A DNA stretch of 64,000 nucleotides from Fragum whitleyi. Its lineage: Eukaryota > Mollusca > Bivalvia > Cardiida > Cardiidae. Position numbers and translations under genes: made by a program. The stretch is from assembly GCA_948146395.1 (NCBI GenBank), contig OX411559.1, positions 30,100,708 to 30,164,707 on the forward strand. Direction: 5' to 3'. The stretch's first letter is position 1. The number at the start of each line of letters is the position of its first letter. Shown in pieces: positions 9,836 to 21,706 of this stretch. The notes under the pieces were generated by a model. It searched no databases, had not been told where the DNA came from, and was given only the letters and a program-made list of their open reading frames with translations.

Positions 9836-10110
9836 CTGTTTGAATGGGTTTTTACGCCGCTTTCAACAATTTCGCAGTTATATCGCGGCGGCCGGATCAC
9901 CTAACAACGGATTCCTGGTATTTCTTTCACCTGTACTACCATTACACCCTTTCCTAGCCTCCGACTGCTTTCTCACTTAGGTTTACGATTATCTACCCAT
10001 TGGTGAGAGACAAACGTCGGAGGGGATATTTGCCGCCACCGGGGATCGAACCAACGACTTCCAGATTGGAAGTCTTATGCTTGACAAATACTACATCACT
10101 CTGTATTTCC
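9836..10110 (-). mobile_element. tRNA-derived SINE (family A), copy 1
   Basis: Read on the minus strand it has a tRNA-like head with box B GGTTCGATCCCC (10040-10030 region), the family body (CTCTCACCAATGGGTAGATA, GAGGCTAGGAAAGG, AATACCAGGAATCCGTTG, CGCGATATAACTG) and a tail GCGGCGTAAAAACCCATTC with CAAAC. The head differs from other copies (GTCAAGCATAAGACTTCC), so it may be another subfamily. Confidence 0.8.
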
Positions 10111-10849
10111 AATCATAAATTCTTCAAGATTTGAAAACCTAAACGATTTGGAATATTTTAGCCACTACGAAGTCCACCGACTTTATCCGAATTCCATGTT
10201 ACGGAAAAAGCCGAACAATTGCTCTCAACAGCGACACACAATATGCGTGAGAGTTTTTCGTCTGTCCATCAAATTCAACAAACGTTACATATGTTTACGT
10301 CGTATGCCTTCATAAAACATGCCATATCCAATTGTTCTACATCCCATTTACAAGGTGAAAGGTGACTTTAGAAACAACTTACACCATAAAAAGCCATAGA
10401 AAATAAAAGTGCGTGTACATGTAAATAATTAAATTCTAGTTGTGTCCACCAAGATTCGGGCATTATAATAGACTGAAAAATTGGTTTCATTATTCAATGA
10501 AGACAATTTTGATTACAAAGCTTTTTGTAAGCTTCCGAGGAAAGTAGTCCCATAAATAATTCATGTATTTGAGGGTAAATCTTAACATTTTTGCTCCAAG
10601 AAATTAAATTATAATATATGAAGAGACCTTTTGTTGATTTTATGGAGGTATGAAAACCTATCACACCGTTTGAATATCACACTGTGTGAAAACGCAAAGC
10701 CTATTCATACATGAGTGTGATTAAGTCTTATTTGGGTTCATACCTACATGAAATCATCAAATACTCTCTTTTCTGTTTCCATGTCTTCACAGTTTAATCA
10801 CAGGCAACATAATCCAAACCAACAATTATATGGTAGAATGAGTTATTCG

Positions 10850-11015
10850 ATTTGAATGAAGAAAATGTGAGCGTTTCGAGCGATTTCAAAATGTTTGTGA
10901 ACTTTTTCGGATTTTTTTAGAATAGGGCGAGTGACTGTTTGGAATGAATGAATGAAGCGCCGAGCGAGTGATTCAGAATGATTTGGACCAAAGTGAGTGT
11001 CAATTTTACGATGTG
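10850..11015 (-). repeat. Element D, partial copy
   Basis: It carries the D arm with GGAATGAATGAATGAAGCGC, GAGCGAGTGATTCAGAATGA and GTGAGTGTCAATTTTACGAT. Only one arm remains. Confidence 0.65.
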
Positions 11016-11210
11016 ATTTAGCGTACATGGGTTATTGGTCGGTACCCGTAACAGTAAACGTGTCCAGTAACTGTCGGAAGAGCAAAAAAGAGTCGATTGT
11101 TTGAGAACAATAGCAAACAAAGGTGTTTTTTTCTGTTTCATGTATATTGATGTGCTATTCTATTTTACTAAAAGGAAAAGTTTTCACTGTTACGAGCATT
11201 TCAGTATAGA

Positions 11211-12510
11211 AACAAGAGGACCAAGATGGTCCTAGATCGCTCCCCTGAGTCTCTTTGACCAACATCTCATCAATTACATAGGCAGATGTCATAAAGGAGA
11301 TAATTTCTCCAAAAAACCAAGTTTCATGAAGCTTAGACCAAATTTGTAGCCATAGAGTTACAACAAGAAAGTTATCATAAAGACCCCTTTTCCTGTGATA
11401 TAACATGGATCTTTCCCATTTTCAATAGGGTTCATCCTTATGATCAGACCAATATTCTGACCAAGTTTCATGAAGATTGGGCCATATTTGTGGCCTCTAG
11501 CAAGTAAACAATAAAATTGTCATTAAGGCCCCTTTTCCCGTGATATGGCACAGATCCTTCCCATTTTCAATAGGTTTTATCCTTGTGACCTGGCCAAAAT
11601 TATGGCCAAGTTTCATGATGATTGGGCCATATTTGTGGCTTCCAGAGCATTTAAAAGAAAATTATCATTAAGGCCCCTTTTCCCTTGATATAGTATGGAT
11701 CCTTTCCATTTTCGATAGGGTTCATCCTTGTGACTTGCCAATCATTCTGACCAAGTTTCATGAAGATTGGGCCATATTAACGACCTCTAGAGTGTTAACA
11801 AGAAAAATATCATTAAGGCCCCTTTTCCTGTGATATGGCATGGATCCTTCGGATTTTCAAAAGGGATCATCCTTGTGACTTGGCTAACATTCTGACCAAG
11901 TTTCGTGAAGATTGGGCCATATTTGTGGCCTCTAGAGTGTAAGCAAGAAAATTGTCAATAAGGCTCCTTTTCCCGTGATATGGCATGGATCCTTCCCATT
12001 TTCAATAGGGTTCATCCTTGTGACCTGGCCAACATTCAGACCAAGTTTCATGAAGATTGGGCCATATTTGTGGCCTCTAGGATGTAAACAAGTAAATTGT
12101 CAATAAGGCTCCTTTTCCCATGATATGGCATGGATCCTTCCCATTTTCAATAGGGTTCATCCTTGTGACCTGGCCAACATTCAGACCAAGTTCAATGAAG
12201 ATTAGGCCATATTTGTGGTCTCTAGAGTGTAAACAAGAAAATTGGTCATAAGGCCCCTTTTCCCTTGATTTGGCATGGATCCTTCCCATTTTCGATAGGG
12301 TTCATCCTTGCAACCTGACCAACATTCTGACCAAGTTTCATGAAGATTCGATCATATTTGTGGCCTCTAGAGTGTAAACACTAAAATTGTTGACGCATGA
12401 CGACGCACGACGAACGACGCACGACGCACGACGCACACCGCACGACGGACGACGGACATTCAATGATCACAAAAGCTCACCTTGAGCACGATGTGCTCAG
12501 GTGAGCTAAA
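11211..12510 (+). mobile_element. Pearl-like element G3, 1.3 kb
   Basis: It starts AACAAGAGGACCAAGATGGT with a small stem and ends in GAGCACGATGTGCTCAGGTG AGCTAA, whose hairpin partner GCTCCCCTGAG is near the start. The core has about eight tandem units containing GACCAAGTTTCATGAAGATT; the last three are spaced by exactly 145 bp (CATGGATCC blocks, 11961, 12106, 12251). An ACGACGC microsatellite follows at 12390-12450. It is the largest such element here. No coding. Confidence 0.75.
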
Positions 12511-13354
12511 AAGTAAAGACCCCGATCAGACACCGTAAATTGCAATAGCTGACTTGACCAAAAAGTGTGCAGCTTTTTTTAAGGTCGCTTGGAATCTCTT
12601 TCTTTAACAGGTTTGAAATTGAAACTGACATGCAAGAATTCTGACTTAATTTTGTTTTATTTCATATTAATATATAAAATTTATATTATACTCCAAAGAA
12701 AATCTTAAAGTAATATTCTAAAGTGAAATCCGGTTCACCCGAAGATCTATAGACGGAAGGAGTGGGAATAACAAAAAAGTTTAAGTCTTTATTTCTAAAT
12801 TATTTCCTATGACTTTGCTACTTGCTACGATCAACGAGACGAATCCAATGGATACCAACAACATAGATTTATCGCACATATTTTGAAATATTCGGATATA
12901 GAGTACATTTTACTCCATCTATCTAAAGCTCTGAGTTACACACTATCTACATGTCTCGCCTCAGCATCATAATTTGTCAATAAATGTGCCGAAGGCATAA
13001 CGACACATATTTGTGACACAATTTTCATTTTTGTACATTTTTGTAGTTCACCTTTTTACGATTTATATAATTTATATAAAGTGTGTTTTGCCCTTTAAGT
13101 ATTTATTTCTATCTTAATATGATACAAACTTCTTTAATGTACACATGTATATATTTTGGATAGGATTTCTTGATGAAAAATTTTGTGACCAGTCAAAGGT
13201 TATCTAGCCTTACCAGACTGTAAACACTGTGAGTCTGACAAGGGTCTAAACTATTCAATTTGACTCCATTTTCTTTACTTAGAAGTCATGCTCCTAAAAT
13301 TTGAGTCAATGAATGGCATCTGCTAGATAAAGGCCCCTTTTAAGTTTATATATT
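12511..13354. other. Unassigned AT-rich stretch
   Basis: No gene seen. At 13210-13250 a weak inverted pair CAGACTG and AGTCTG resembles the centre of element B, possibly an old remnant. Confidence 0.5.
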
Positions 13355-13654
13355 TGTGACCCGTCACGCCAAAAGGTACCATGAGGGAACATATAAAATA
13401 AATGTTTGCAAAAGAGATTTGGTCCAGCATAGGTCAACCAGAGGTCGCAGTTCGAAAATTCTTTCACGGGAAGGTAGATGTTCATTCTAGATTTTGAAAA
13501 TAAGCAAAGTGCGAAAAGTTTAGACCCTAGTCAGCCTGCGCCATCCGCGCAGTCTGACTAGGGTCGACACTTTACGCACTACCCAGATGGTCCATTTTCG
13601 CGGGACATTTGTTTTCATGGAGTTCCCAGATGGTCTATATCCGCGTGATAAGTC
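13355..13654 (-). mobile_element. TIR element B, copy 1
   Basis: The left end is TGTGACCCGTCACGCC; the right end resembles CCGCGTGATAAGTCA. The central stem is ACCCTAGTCAGCCTGCGC with CCGCGCAGTCTGACTAGGGT. The right terminal segment (CCCAGATGGTC) is present twice. Non-coding MITE-like element. Confidence 0.75.
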
Positions 13655-14581
13655 AGATTCATCATCATTTGAGATACTAAAACTTCGTAACTGCACCAAA
13701 TTTGACGATAAACGATCTTACAAGTGTTAACAAGTGCACATTCCCATCACTCATTGAAACCATGAATTATGAAATTTACATTTTAATTTCAATTGATGAA
13801 AATATGCATTTCCTTAATAACAACATTATATTCTAATTAATAGTATTGAGTAATTACAAATTTGAACTATTTTTTCCCCATTTAAAAGAAAACACGGGAA
13901 CGGTCAAATTTTGTCAAAACAGCAACTACGTAGACGACACCAGGGTGATTATTATAATTCAATTTAAGTTCCTAAATAGCCTAGGTAATATTGATTCTTA
14001 CAATTAATATATCATTAACTTTAATGCATTGATCGATTATATATTTTGTATCGGGAAAAATGCATTTATTGAAAGTTGAAAAGAATTTCAACGACGAATT
14101 TTCGGACTTAAATTGGCCACGCGTTTCCTTTATTTATTTATTTATTTATTTTTCTCAAGTTTCAAATTATGCAGTAGATATTGATAAAGAAATCACCCAA
14201 TAGAATTACGCCAGATTTATGATTATGATCACATTCGATTGTTACAAAAAATACAAAATCGTTAAAGATAATAAAACAATCACCATAGATAATGTTATAC
14301 GGACCAAACCATTTCTTTTTGTATATATAAATATGTCATACGAAGAATAATGAAATCGGCCACTCTCTTTGCTACCCGTACTATGAGTGGTAAATTGTAT
14401 ACCGCCTGTACAAAATGTAACATACCGATGCACTAACTCTGTCGGCAAATAAAGACAAAAGATCCATTTTGACTCCAGAGGTATTCGATCCTGTTACCAT
14501 CTGATTGACTTAGGTCAGGCAGGGATAATGCATTCGTCAAAAGGGGGGATAATCCACTCAAAATCTGTTATCTAACCTTTA
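13655..14581. other. Unassigned AT-rich stretch with TTTA microsatellite
   Basis: A TTTA run sits at 14128-14155. A 68-codon minus-strand frame (14448-14242) shows nothing recognisable. Confidence 0.5.
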
Positions 14582-14992
14582 CACTCTATGGTGTGAGTAC
14601 TCGGTAGAATCGTCTTTAGGAGGATATTTGTATGAATATGTCATATATGTCACCCGTCATGCCAAAATGGACCATTAGGGAAGTGCACAAAAGGACAGAG
14701 TATGCAGAGTACGCGGACTGCACAGACAGACTATAAAGGTAGGAAGTATGCTTAATTTCTTAATAAAAAATGATCAATCTACCTTCCCGTGACAAAGAAT
14801 TTTCATAAATGCTAACCTCTGGTTGACCTGTACTAGAACCAATATTTTTTCACAAACGATTATTTTACGGAGCTCACAGATGGTGACGGGTCACGTATGG
14901 AAAATACGATTCACTTAAACCGTATGCTCCGGGTACTCATTTTAATCGTCTCGTCACAGTCGAGGAGTTTCATATGAGTACCGACAACACAT
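14582..14992. repeat. Family F element split by element B
   Basis: The left half at 14582-14615 (CTCTATGGTGTGAGTACTC, TAGAATCGTCTTT) and the right half at about 14930-14992 (GGGTACTCATTTTAATCGTC and ATGAGTACCGACAACAC) flank element B copy 2 at 14648-14896. Confidence 0.6.
14648..14896 (+). mobile_element. TIR element B, copy 2
   Basis: It runs from GTCACCCGTCATGCCAAAAT to GATGGTGACGGGTCACGTAT. The internal stem is decayed (GTACGCGGACTGCACAGACA). It is nested in a family F element. Confidence 0.7.
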
Positions 14993-15427
14993 GATCAAAA
15001 ATGAAAAAAACCCAACAGTTTTTATGAAGCTATTGAGCTCTTTCGTCTGAAGTACCAAAGATTATGTAGTTTGCGTGATACATCCAAAGTATCATTTTCT
15101 CATGAACAGAGGATCCTAGATTGCGTTATCAAGAGTCAATTTATCCATTACGTATTCACGAACGTATTATATAACCAATGTATACATCTTACATGATTGA
15201 ATTTGTGTAGAAGATTGACTATATTGGGTTCAGCTTTTATGTTTTCTGGTGTAAGATTTTTTACGATGTTTTGAATAATCTTTCAGTTATGATCAAATGC
15301 ATTTTCCACGGGCTCGCAGAATTTCGTCAGTATTTAAAACACGGCCTTGCCCATAACAAACTTCGAGACAAAGCTGCTCATGCGTAAGCACTCACATTGA
15401 ACAAATTCTGAGAAAATGTCTTAGAAC

Positions 15428-15494
15428 TTTTATGACATGTATAGTTCAACACATTGATACGAACTCAATGTGTTGAACTATACATGTCATAAAA
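15428..15494. repeat. Perfect 30-bp inverted repeat, 7-nt loop
   Basis: Arms 15428-15457 and 15465-15494 are exact reverse complements; the loop is TACGAAC. The arm contains ACATGTATAGTTCAACACAT. I see no second copy in the window. Confidence 0.9.
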
Positions 15495-16318
15495 TCATTG
15501 CCAATTATCATCTGAATCTCAAGAAGTTCTTAAATGTTACAAGGTGATATAAACGAACAAGGATCGACACAAACACCAATCCTCGGGCCCGAGACCTGTG
15601 TTTTTTAGGGAGGACTGGTTGCAGCTACCACATTAAAAGGTCCTTCGGGCCCTGCTATACTAAATGGTTAATTAATTCCTAGACTGTCAGTTTTAAAAAT
15701 ATTTCCTTTTCCCATGCAATTTTTGACTACATTTCCATTTAAAAACATTGTGGAAAAAGAAGAAATTGCTTGTTACAAGCAATGTCTTTTTTTACCACAG
15801 TTTTCTTGTCAATGTTCTCCTTAATTTGCAAACAAAATAGTATAACTTTATGGAGGACCTGTTATTGTCCAGGAGGACGTGTAAGATTTGTGGCTAATAG
15901 GTCATGGTGGCAATTAAATGTAAGTGTCGAATCCTTGCGAAACAAAATTACTAAACGCTCAGAAGCTTTCGATCGTAAGGAAACAGTATATGGATGCTTT
16001 GACATATAGATCTACAAGTTTGATTATGTTATCAAAAAGCCAAAATCGGTTATGCAAATATGATTAAAAATGAAGACTGCTTTTATCCTTCGTAACAGTA
16101 TTCGAAATATAGACAAGCTCGCACTTATATAGCTGAAAAAACCTGTGTAATATAGGCAAGGCCCTGGTTCGAAACGATGGCCGAAGGTTCAAAGTGAAAA
16201 AAAATACACCCTATTGTGCTTATAAGGAATATCAGATTTCTGCAAATCTATGTATGTCAATAAAAATAATCTTATCTTACCAAACGAACAAAGCTAACAA
16301 TTATTCACCTTAGAAATT
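15495..16318. other. Unassigned stretch
   Basis: A plus-strand frame at 15770-16009 (79 codons, hydrophobic start SFFTTVFLSMFSLI, some Cys and Trp) has no recognised domain, splice support or homologue that I can name. Otherwise nothing. Confidence 0.4.
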
Positions 16319-16513
16319 AACAAGAGCTGTCACTGTAAGATGACAATGCCCCCGACACCGCTTTGATAGTAATAAGGAAGTTATGGCCAATGTTAAAGTT
16401 TTTGGACGGAATGACGGACGGACGGACGGACGGACAGACGGACGGACAGACGGACGGACAGACGGACGGACGGACAAGTCAAATTTATTATGCCTCCCTA
16501 TCGGGGGCATAAA
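16319..16513 (+). mobile_element. Pearl-like element G4, short form
   Basis: It starts AACAAGAGCTGTCACTGTAA with ATGCCCCCGA, has a long ACGG/ACAG microsatellite at 16410-16475, and ends ATGCCTCCCTATCGGGGGCA TAA. It has no tandem core, so it is a minimal version of the G1-G3 design. Confidence 0.75.
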
Positions 16514-17231
16514 AAAGAAGAGAAAACAATTTCAACACACTTAAATAGAAGACAACACATTGTATCAGAATAAACCAACATACCTTATAAACCAATACAT
16601 TTCGTTATTGGAAGAAATAGTCCAAAATTGCTGAATAACACAAAATATTCCTCTCACTATCAGTCCATTATTTCATTTGACAAAGTCTCTCTACGAACAA
16701 AACCCATACATTTCTCCCCATTGCTCAACTATGCATTGAATACTACCAGTGTTGTATAGCCACATTTTTTCACTCACACACATGTAAACAATTTTCCTCA
16801 GTATCTTCTATCCACTCAACGAACACGCTGCCTGCCTCCAGTAGCTGAATTTTTTACAATATGGGTGTTTCGCGTCGCGGTAAAATTGCCGCTTCGATTT
16901 TCTTTCATTAATCCCACTTGATTTTGTTTAAAAGAGTGCAATATTCGCACATTCGGATTGGCTGAAAAAATGGTTGCATTTGTCAATGAAAAAGTTTTGA
17001 GTATCCAACACAGAACGATAGTCCTAAAAGAAACATGTCTCATTACGGAAAAGTGATTAAATTTTTGTAAGATAATATAAGTTGATAAAATATCTTTCAG
17101 TTTCATAGGTTCATTCATCCATGAATGTATATTCTCTTTATCTTTTCAGTAATTTGTCAACATAAGCAGTGCAAGTTCAGAGATATTCAGGCGATATCTC
17201 GATGGCATGTATCTTCGATTTAACCACAATT
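16514..17231. other. Unassigned stretch
   Basis: A 100-codon minus-strand frame (17118-16816) has no recognisable domain and AT-driven composition. Nothing else seen. Confidence 0.45.
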
Positions 17232-17394
17232 TTATCAGTTATAATATGACCTTCGTCGCCGGAGTGAAATAATCCCGTTGAATATTTTTGATATTACACG
17301 GGTGTTATAACACTAGTGGAATAACTATGCAAATGAGCTCAGAGCGAATAGCAAAGCTATTTTGTAACTGCCAAAATGACGTCATAATCTATGT

Positions 17395-17575
17395 CTCCAG
17401 CTCGGGAATATGACTGAAAAAAAAAAAAAATTGTTAAAAGTGGTGTCAAGCCTAATTCAAACAAGCAATTTTTTTGTATCAGGGACCTGATTCCTATGTC
17501 CTCTCATCGATTAACAGGGGGCAAAGTGTTATACCTTTGCTCGCCAGTCTTTCTTACTTAAGAAGTGGAGATCAG

Positions 17576-17622
<47 letters not shown>

Positions 17623-17878
17623 GTTATGCTGAATAATTTCTGGCCAAATAGGGCAACTTTGTCTAGCAATTTTCTATTTCTGAAATAATTATTTACCTTA
17701 TGATTCCCTTGTAGTATATAATAAGTTATTTGTGTTTTGGAATAATGATAATGAAGCCTTATTTTGCTTAATATCCTTATTTTCTACTTATATTTTGTTA
17801 AACTGTTGGTTTGCAATGTTTTGTTTTTGTAATTAACTATGTCATGTAAATGACCCTTGATTGGAAATAAATTATCTT
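17395..17878 (+). mobile_element. Insertion in repeat J, retroelement-like 3' end
   Basis: About 484 bp lie between two copies of ATCTATGT (17387-17394 and 17879-17886), the likely target-site duplication. It has an A run of about 40 at 17581-17620 and ends AAATAAATTATCTTATCT, like some LINE 3' tails. No reverse transcriptase is present, so it is a truncated or non-autonomous insert; the class is uncertain. Confidence 0.5.
17581..17620. repeat. Poly(A) run, about 40 bp
   Basis: Uninterrupted A tract within the insert in repeat J. Confidence 0.95.
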
Positions 17879-18153
17879 ATCTATGTTTTGTGACGTCATT
17901 TTTAAACGGCGTTTTAAGTTTCGCGGAAAATTGAAACGTTGAATTTCAAGAATTTTGACGATTTTTCGCTAAAATTCGGGTCATATTATAAACAGAATAT
18001 AAAATTTGTGCTCATAAAATACAGAATTTATTAAACTCGTCATCTAAAACAGATAAAAACTCGGCGCAGCCTCGTTTTTATCTGTTTATAGATGACTCGT
18101 TTAATAAATTCAGTATTCAATGACCACTCATTAAATATCCTCTATTTATTTAT

Positions 18154-18323
<170 letters not shown>

Positions 18324-18974
18324 ACAGATGGCGATTTTTTTACGTAATTATAAATAATATCAACTTCTAGAAATTTTAATTGGTTACTTTGTCATTCGCT
18401 AGATTTTGTGGCTCGAATTCCATCGGAAACCAGTAAGATGAGAGATTTACTTCAGATTGTCATTCCAGAGAAAAAACTGATCTGGTATTTAATGAATAAC
18501 CGTGCAGGTATGGGCTGGTGCACCTAACCATATCTGTTTATCAGCATGATCAGCTTTCGTCTAGATATCGATGATGTTCATTTTTCCACAAAGAGATACC
18601 TATCATCGATACATATTGATTATCGATCATCCCTATCTATCTGCATAGCTGGATAATTGGTTATTGATAGCAAAACATGTGTTAGCCGCGGATGAAAGGG
18701 CTAATTTGGGAAAGCCTACGATTTACAAGTCCGAGGTATGATAAATCCAGCGTTTTGTGCAAGACTACACATTGTATTGACATCAAGTACAGTATTGCAC
18801 ACCAAACCCCGAAAACATCATATATTAGGCATGTAGCAAGAAGGTGTCGGGCAAGCAATCCGAGTTTTGAATAGTTTTGAATAGTAGCATTAACAATAGC
18901 AGGCATTTTTTGCTCCGCTGTTCGGGAAAATAATATATTTAGAACTGAATGCTTTTATAGTCAGTATATATCTT

Positions 18975-19394
18975 TGAAGTATAGATTTGGAAGTGAAACT
19001 ATGTTCTAGATATATTCCAAGTTTCAAGTGGTTGCCTTTAGTATTTCCCGAGATGTCACAAAACGTCATTTTTTGCGCACAACAACGACGACGATTACAA
19101 GGCTATATAGCAATACTTCGGGCTGCTCCGAAAACATCCGAGGTAAAATTTTTGCGCACAACGACGACGACGACGATTACGAGGCAAAATAGCAATACTT
19201 CGGGCTGCTCCGAAAACATCCGAGGTAAAATTTTTGCGCACAACGACGACGACGACGATTACGAGGCAATATAGCAATACTTCGGGCTGCTCCGAAAACA
19301 TCCGAGGTAAAATTTTTGTGCACAACGACGACGACGACGATTACAAGGCTATATAGCAATACTTCGGGCTGCTCCGAAAACATCCGAGGTAAAA
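18975..19394. repeat. Repeat M with four 82-bp tandem units
   Basis: AGGTAAAA recurs at 19141, 19223, 19305 and 19387, an exact 82-bp period. Each unit has a run of ACG, then TATAGCAATACTTCGGGCTG and CTCCGAAAACATCCG. The left flank (CCAAGTTTCAAGTGGTTGCC) matches the family M body. Open frames on both strands come from the ACG runs. Confidence 0.85.
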
Positions 19395-19415
19395 TGTGTA
19401 CGTCTACATATACCA

Positions 19416-19784
19416 CTCGGGAACCCTCGTCGATTCTACGGAATAGACTTCGGGAATAATAAGGGCGCGTCAAATCGCACGTGGGTTTATATGACTTCAC
19501 AAACATAATTAAGGATGACGTTGCGAAAAATAAAATCAACGGAAGGTTAAAATTGGTCATATTATAATTTAACAACAAAACGCAGTGTTTTACTGCGTTT
19601 TTGCTTTTAAATCATAACGTGCCAAAATGATCTCCACAGACGATCGAAAAACATTAAAGGAATGTACTGCGTATAAACCAAAGTACTACCAGGAGCCGAA
19701 ATACCGAAAAATGACAACAAATTACTACACTTACATCCGAGGTATTTTCCAGTTCACGGAAAAGTCCGAGCGATGTTCCGAATG
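19416..19784. mobile_element. Element I, copy 1
   Basis: It matches 48545-48935: CACTCGGGAACCCTCG at the start, GCACGTGGGTTTATATGAC, a hairpin around AACGCAGTGTTTTACTGCGT, and GCGATGTTCCGAATG at the end. The ends are imperfect inverted repeats. A 61-codon frame at 19627 is not conserved in the second copy. Confidence 0.7.
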
Positions 19785-19794
19785 GTACAAAGTC

Positions 19795-19893
19795 TTCACA
19801 AAAATCATTTAGTAGCTTAGTTAATCCTTCACAAAAATCATTTAGTAGCTTAGTTAATCCTTCACAAAAATCATTTAGTAGCTTAGTTAATTT
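19795..19893. repeat. 33-bp tandem repeat, three units
   Basis: TTCACAAAAATCATTTAGTA begins at 19795, 19828 and 19861, an exact 33-bp period with nearly identical copies. Confidence 0.95.
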
Positions 19894-20407
19894 CCTTACT
19901 TCTTTTGTAGGTAATATAAATCAACTGATCATTTGTATAATATTCTTTTCAAAGAACCACCGAGTCTCTGACTTTTGAAAGGTTTTGGATAAGAGTCTAT
20001 GGCGTAATTACATTTCAAAATCGTTATTTGAAAATGAATTATTTTATTTATTATTTATTGCGAAAATTCATTGAACTTTAATGAGTAACCACAATGCAGG
20101 GTTAATGTCAATATCATTTAAAGATTAAAATGCGAGATGCAAATCATTCCGTTTTATCTGGCTTGAAAAATGTTTTTGGAATGCTACAACTTTCCACTCA
20201 TTTCCCATTTTGTGCTAACGTTTTGCAACTCACTCAATATGTCTCTTTGTTTACTCTATACTTAAACGTGGAGTTTTTGTTTCATTCAGGGCTTGTAAAC
20301 AATCAATCGATAAAAATAGATTCCACTACAAACGAACCCTTTTTTCACTACAAGAATTTTATTTCAACCCATTATCGGTAATATTTTCAGGCGAAAGGAT
20401 ATTACCT

Positions 20408-20634
20408 TGGTAGTGCGTATAGTTTAGACCCTAGTCAGTCTGCACAAACTTTGCAGCCTGACTAGGATCGAAACTTTTCGTAATCGTAGGATTTGCCGAA
20501 TTTAGAATATTCCCAAGTTGTTTTGGAAATGTGCCCTCTTATTGACCTTCGCTTGATCAAGGCTTTCTTTAAATATCATTTTACGGAGTACCGCGATGGT
20601 CCCTTTTAGCATGACGGTCACAAACCATTTCGGT
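20408..20634 (+). mobile_element. TIR element B, copy 3
   Basis: The left terminus is lost. The stem ACCCTAGTCAGTCTGCAC with GCAGCCTGACTAGGATC and the right end CCCTTTTAGCATGACGGTCA remain. Confidence 0.65.
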
Positions 20635-20698
20635 GGTTGGCCGGTCGAAATATCGCACGGAACCAAGTTGTGATTTTTATTTAAGCGGAAGATTAAAC

Positions 20699-20975
20699 AT
20701 TGATTGATTGAATGAAGTTTTACGCCTCTTTCAACATTATTTCAGGTATACCGCGGCGGCTGGAGCACTTATAATGGATTCCTGGTATTTCTCTCACTAG
20801 TAAAACCATCACATCCTTTCCTAGCCTCCAGCTGTTATCTCACATAGGTCTACGATTATCAACCCATTGGTGAGAGACAAATAGTCGGAACGAATTAGTG
20901 CCGCCGTTGGGTATCGAACCCGGGAAAAAAAGATTGACAGTCCGACGCGCTACAAACTGCACTATGCCCGCGACT
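20699..20975 (-). mobile_element. tRNA-derived SINE (family A), copy 2
   Basis: On the minus strand: box A-like GCATAGTGCAGTTTGTAGCG, box B GGTTCGATACCC, the family body, and a CAAT-type tail (TTCATTCAATCAATCAAT). Full length, about 277 bp. Confidence 0.85.
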
Positions 20976-21706
20976 GGAAGATAAACAAACTGTAATCATA
21001 GATAAAGTGAAAAGCACAAACACCATGGAAAACGAGAATAAAAGACAGACAAAATGTATGACGTACCCACAACACGAGCGATCGTGCTGGAGTATGAACA
21101 CAAGACATGATCTCCATACACTTCAATCACAAGTCCATTCGATAAAGAACCCTGTCAGACGACATTCCAATCCAATTCAGAGTGACCGGCAACAACTGAA
21201 GTACAAGTACTTTGAAAGTTACTTGTTTCTTATTAGAATTAAATGATTTTTGATATAACTATGGAAATTAAGTAGCATTTAAGTGGCCTTTGACACATTT
21301 TTCAATACACAATTGAAATTAAGTATTTTGTAATTAAGTATTTCATAACCTGAAGGAGATTTCGTAATTCCTAAATGATAAGACACTATTTTACCGGTTC
21401 GTTTCTTTTGACAAATATACGTCTCTAAATTTTTGCTTCGTCTTGTTTCTACATTTCTACGCAGAAATTGAGAATGGTGTTGTTTTAAAATGCCAAGCTA
21501 TAGACTATCCATGGTTAACGTGTCACCAGTAACCAGCCCTGCGTACAGAGAGACAAAACCGGGTACAAACTATTTGATAGACTGGATACATGTAATGCTA
21601 GAGTTTGCAATTAGGGGATTATTGACTCCTCCTTATCTATGAAATTTGGGGGTTCAAAGGCGATATCAATTGGGCCAGGACAACAAAGAAAGTAATTAAT
21701 GAGTAC
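20976..21706. other. Unassigned stretch
   Basis: Two short opposing frames only; no recognisable gene or repeat. Confidence 0.5.

Larger units (their letters stand above)
17232..18150. repeat. Dispersed repeat J, copy 2, interrupted
   Basis: It aligns with 322-740 on both sides of an insert: AACTATGCAAATGAGCTC and AATGACGTCATAATC on the left; GTTTCGCGGAAAATTG, a hairpin around CTCGGCGCAGCCTCG, and CATTAAATATCCTC on the right. Confidence 0.75.

Noticed and set aside
15770..16009. Small secreted-protein candidate (hydrophobic start, Cys, Trp)
   Set aside because: No consensus signal cleavage, partner exon or family seen; length is compatible with chance.
16310..16510. Repeated SVRPSVRP protein
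   Set aside because: Translation of the ACGG microsatellite in pearl-like element G4.
19095..19578. Overlapping frames with VVVVV and RRRRR runs
   Set aside because: They come from ACG runs in the 82-bp tandem repeat.
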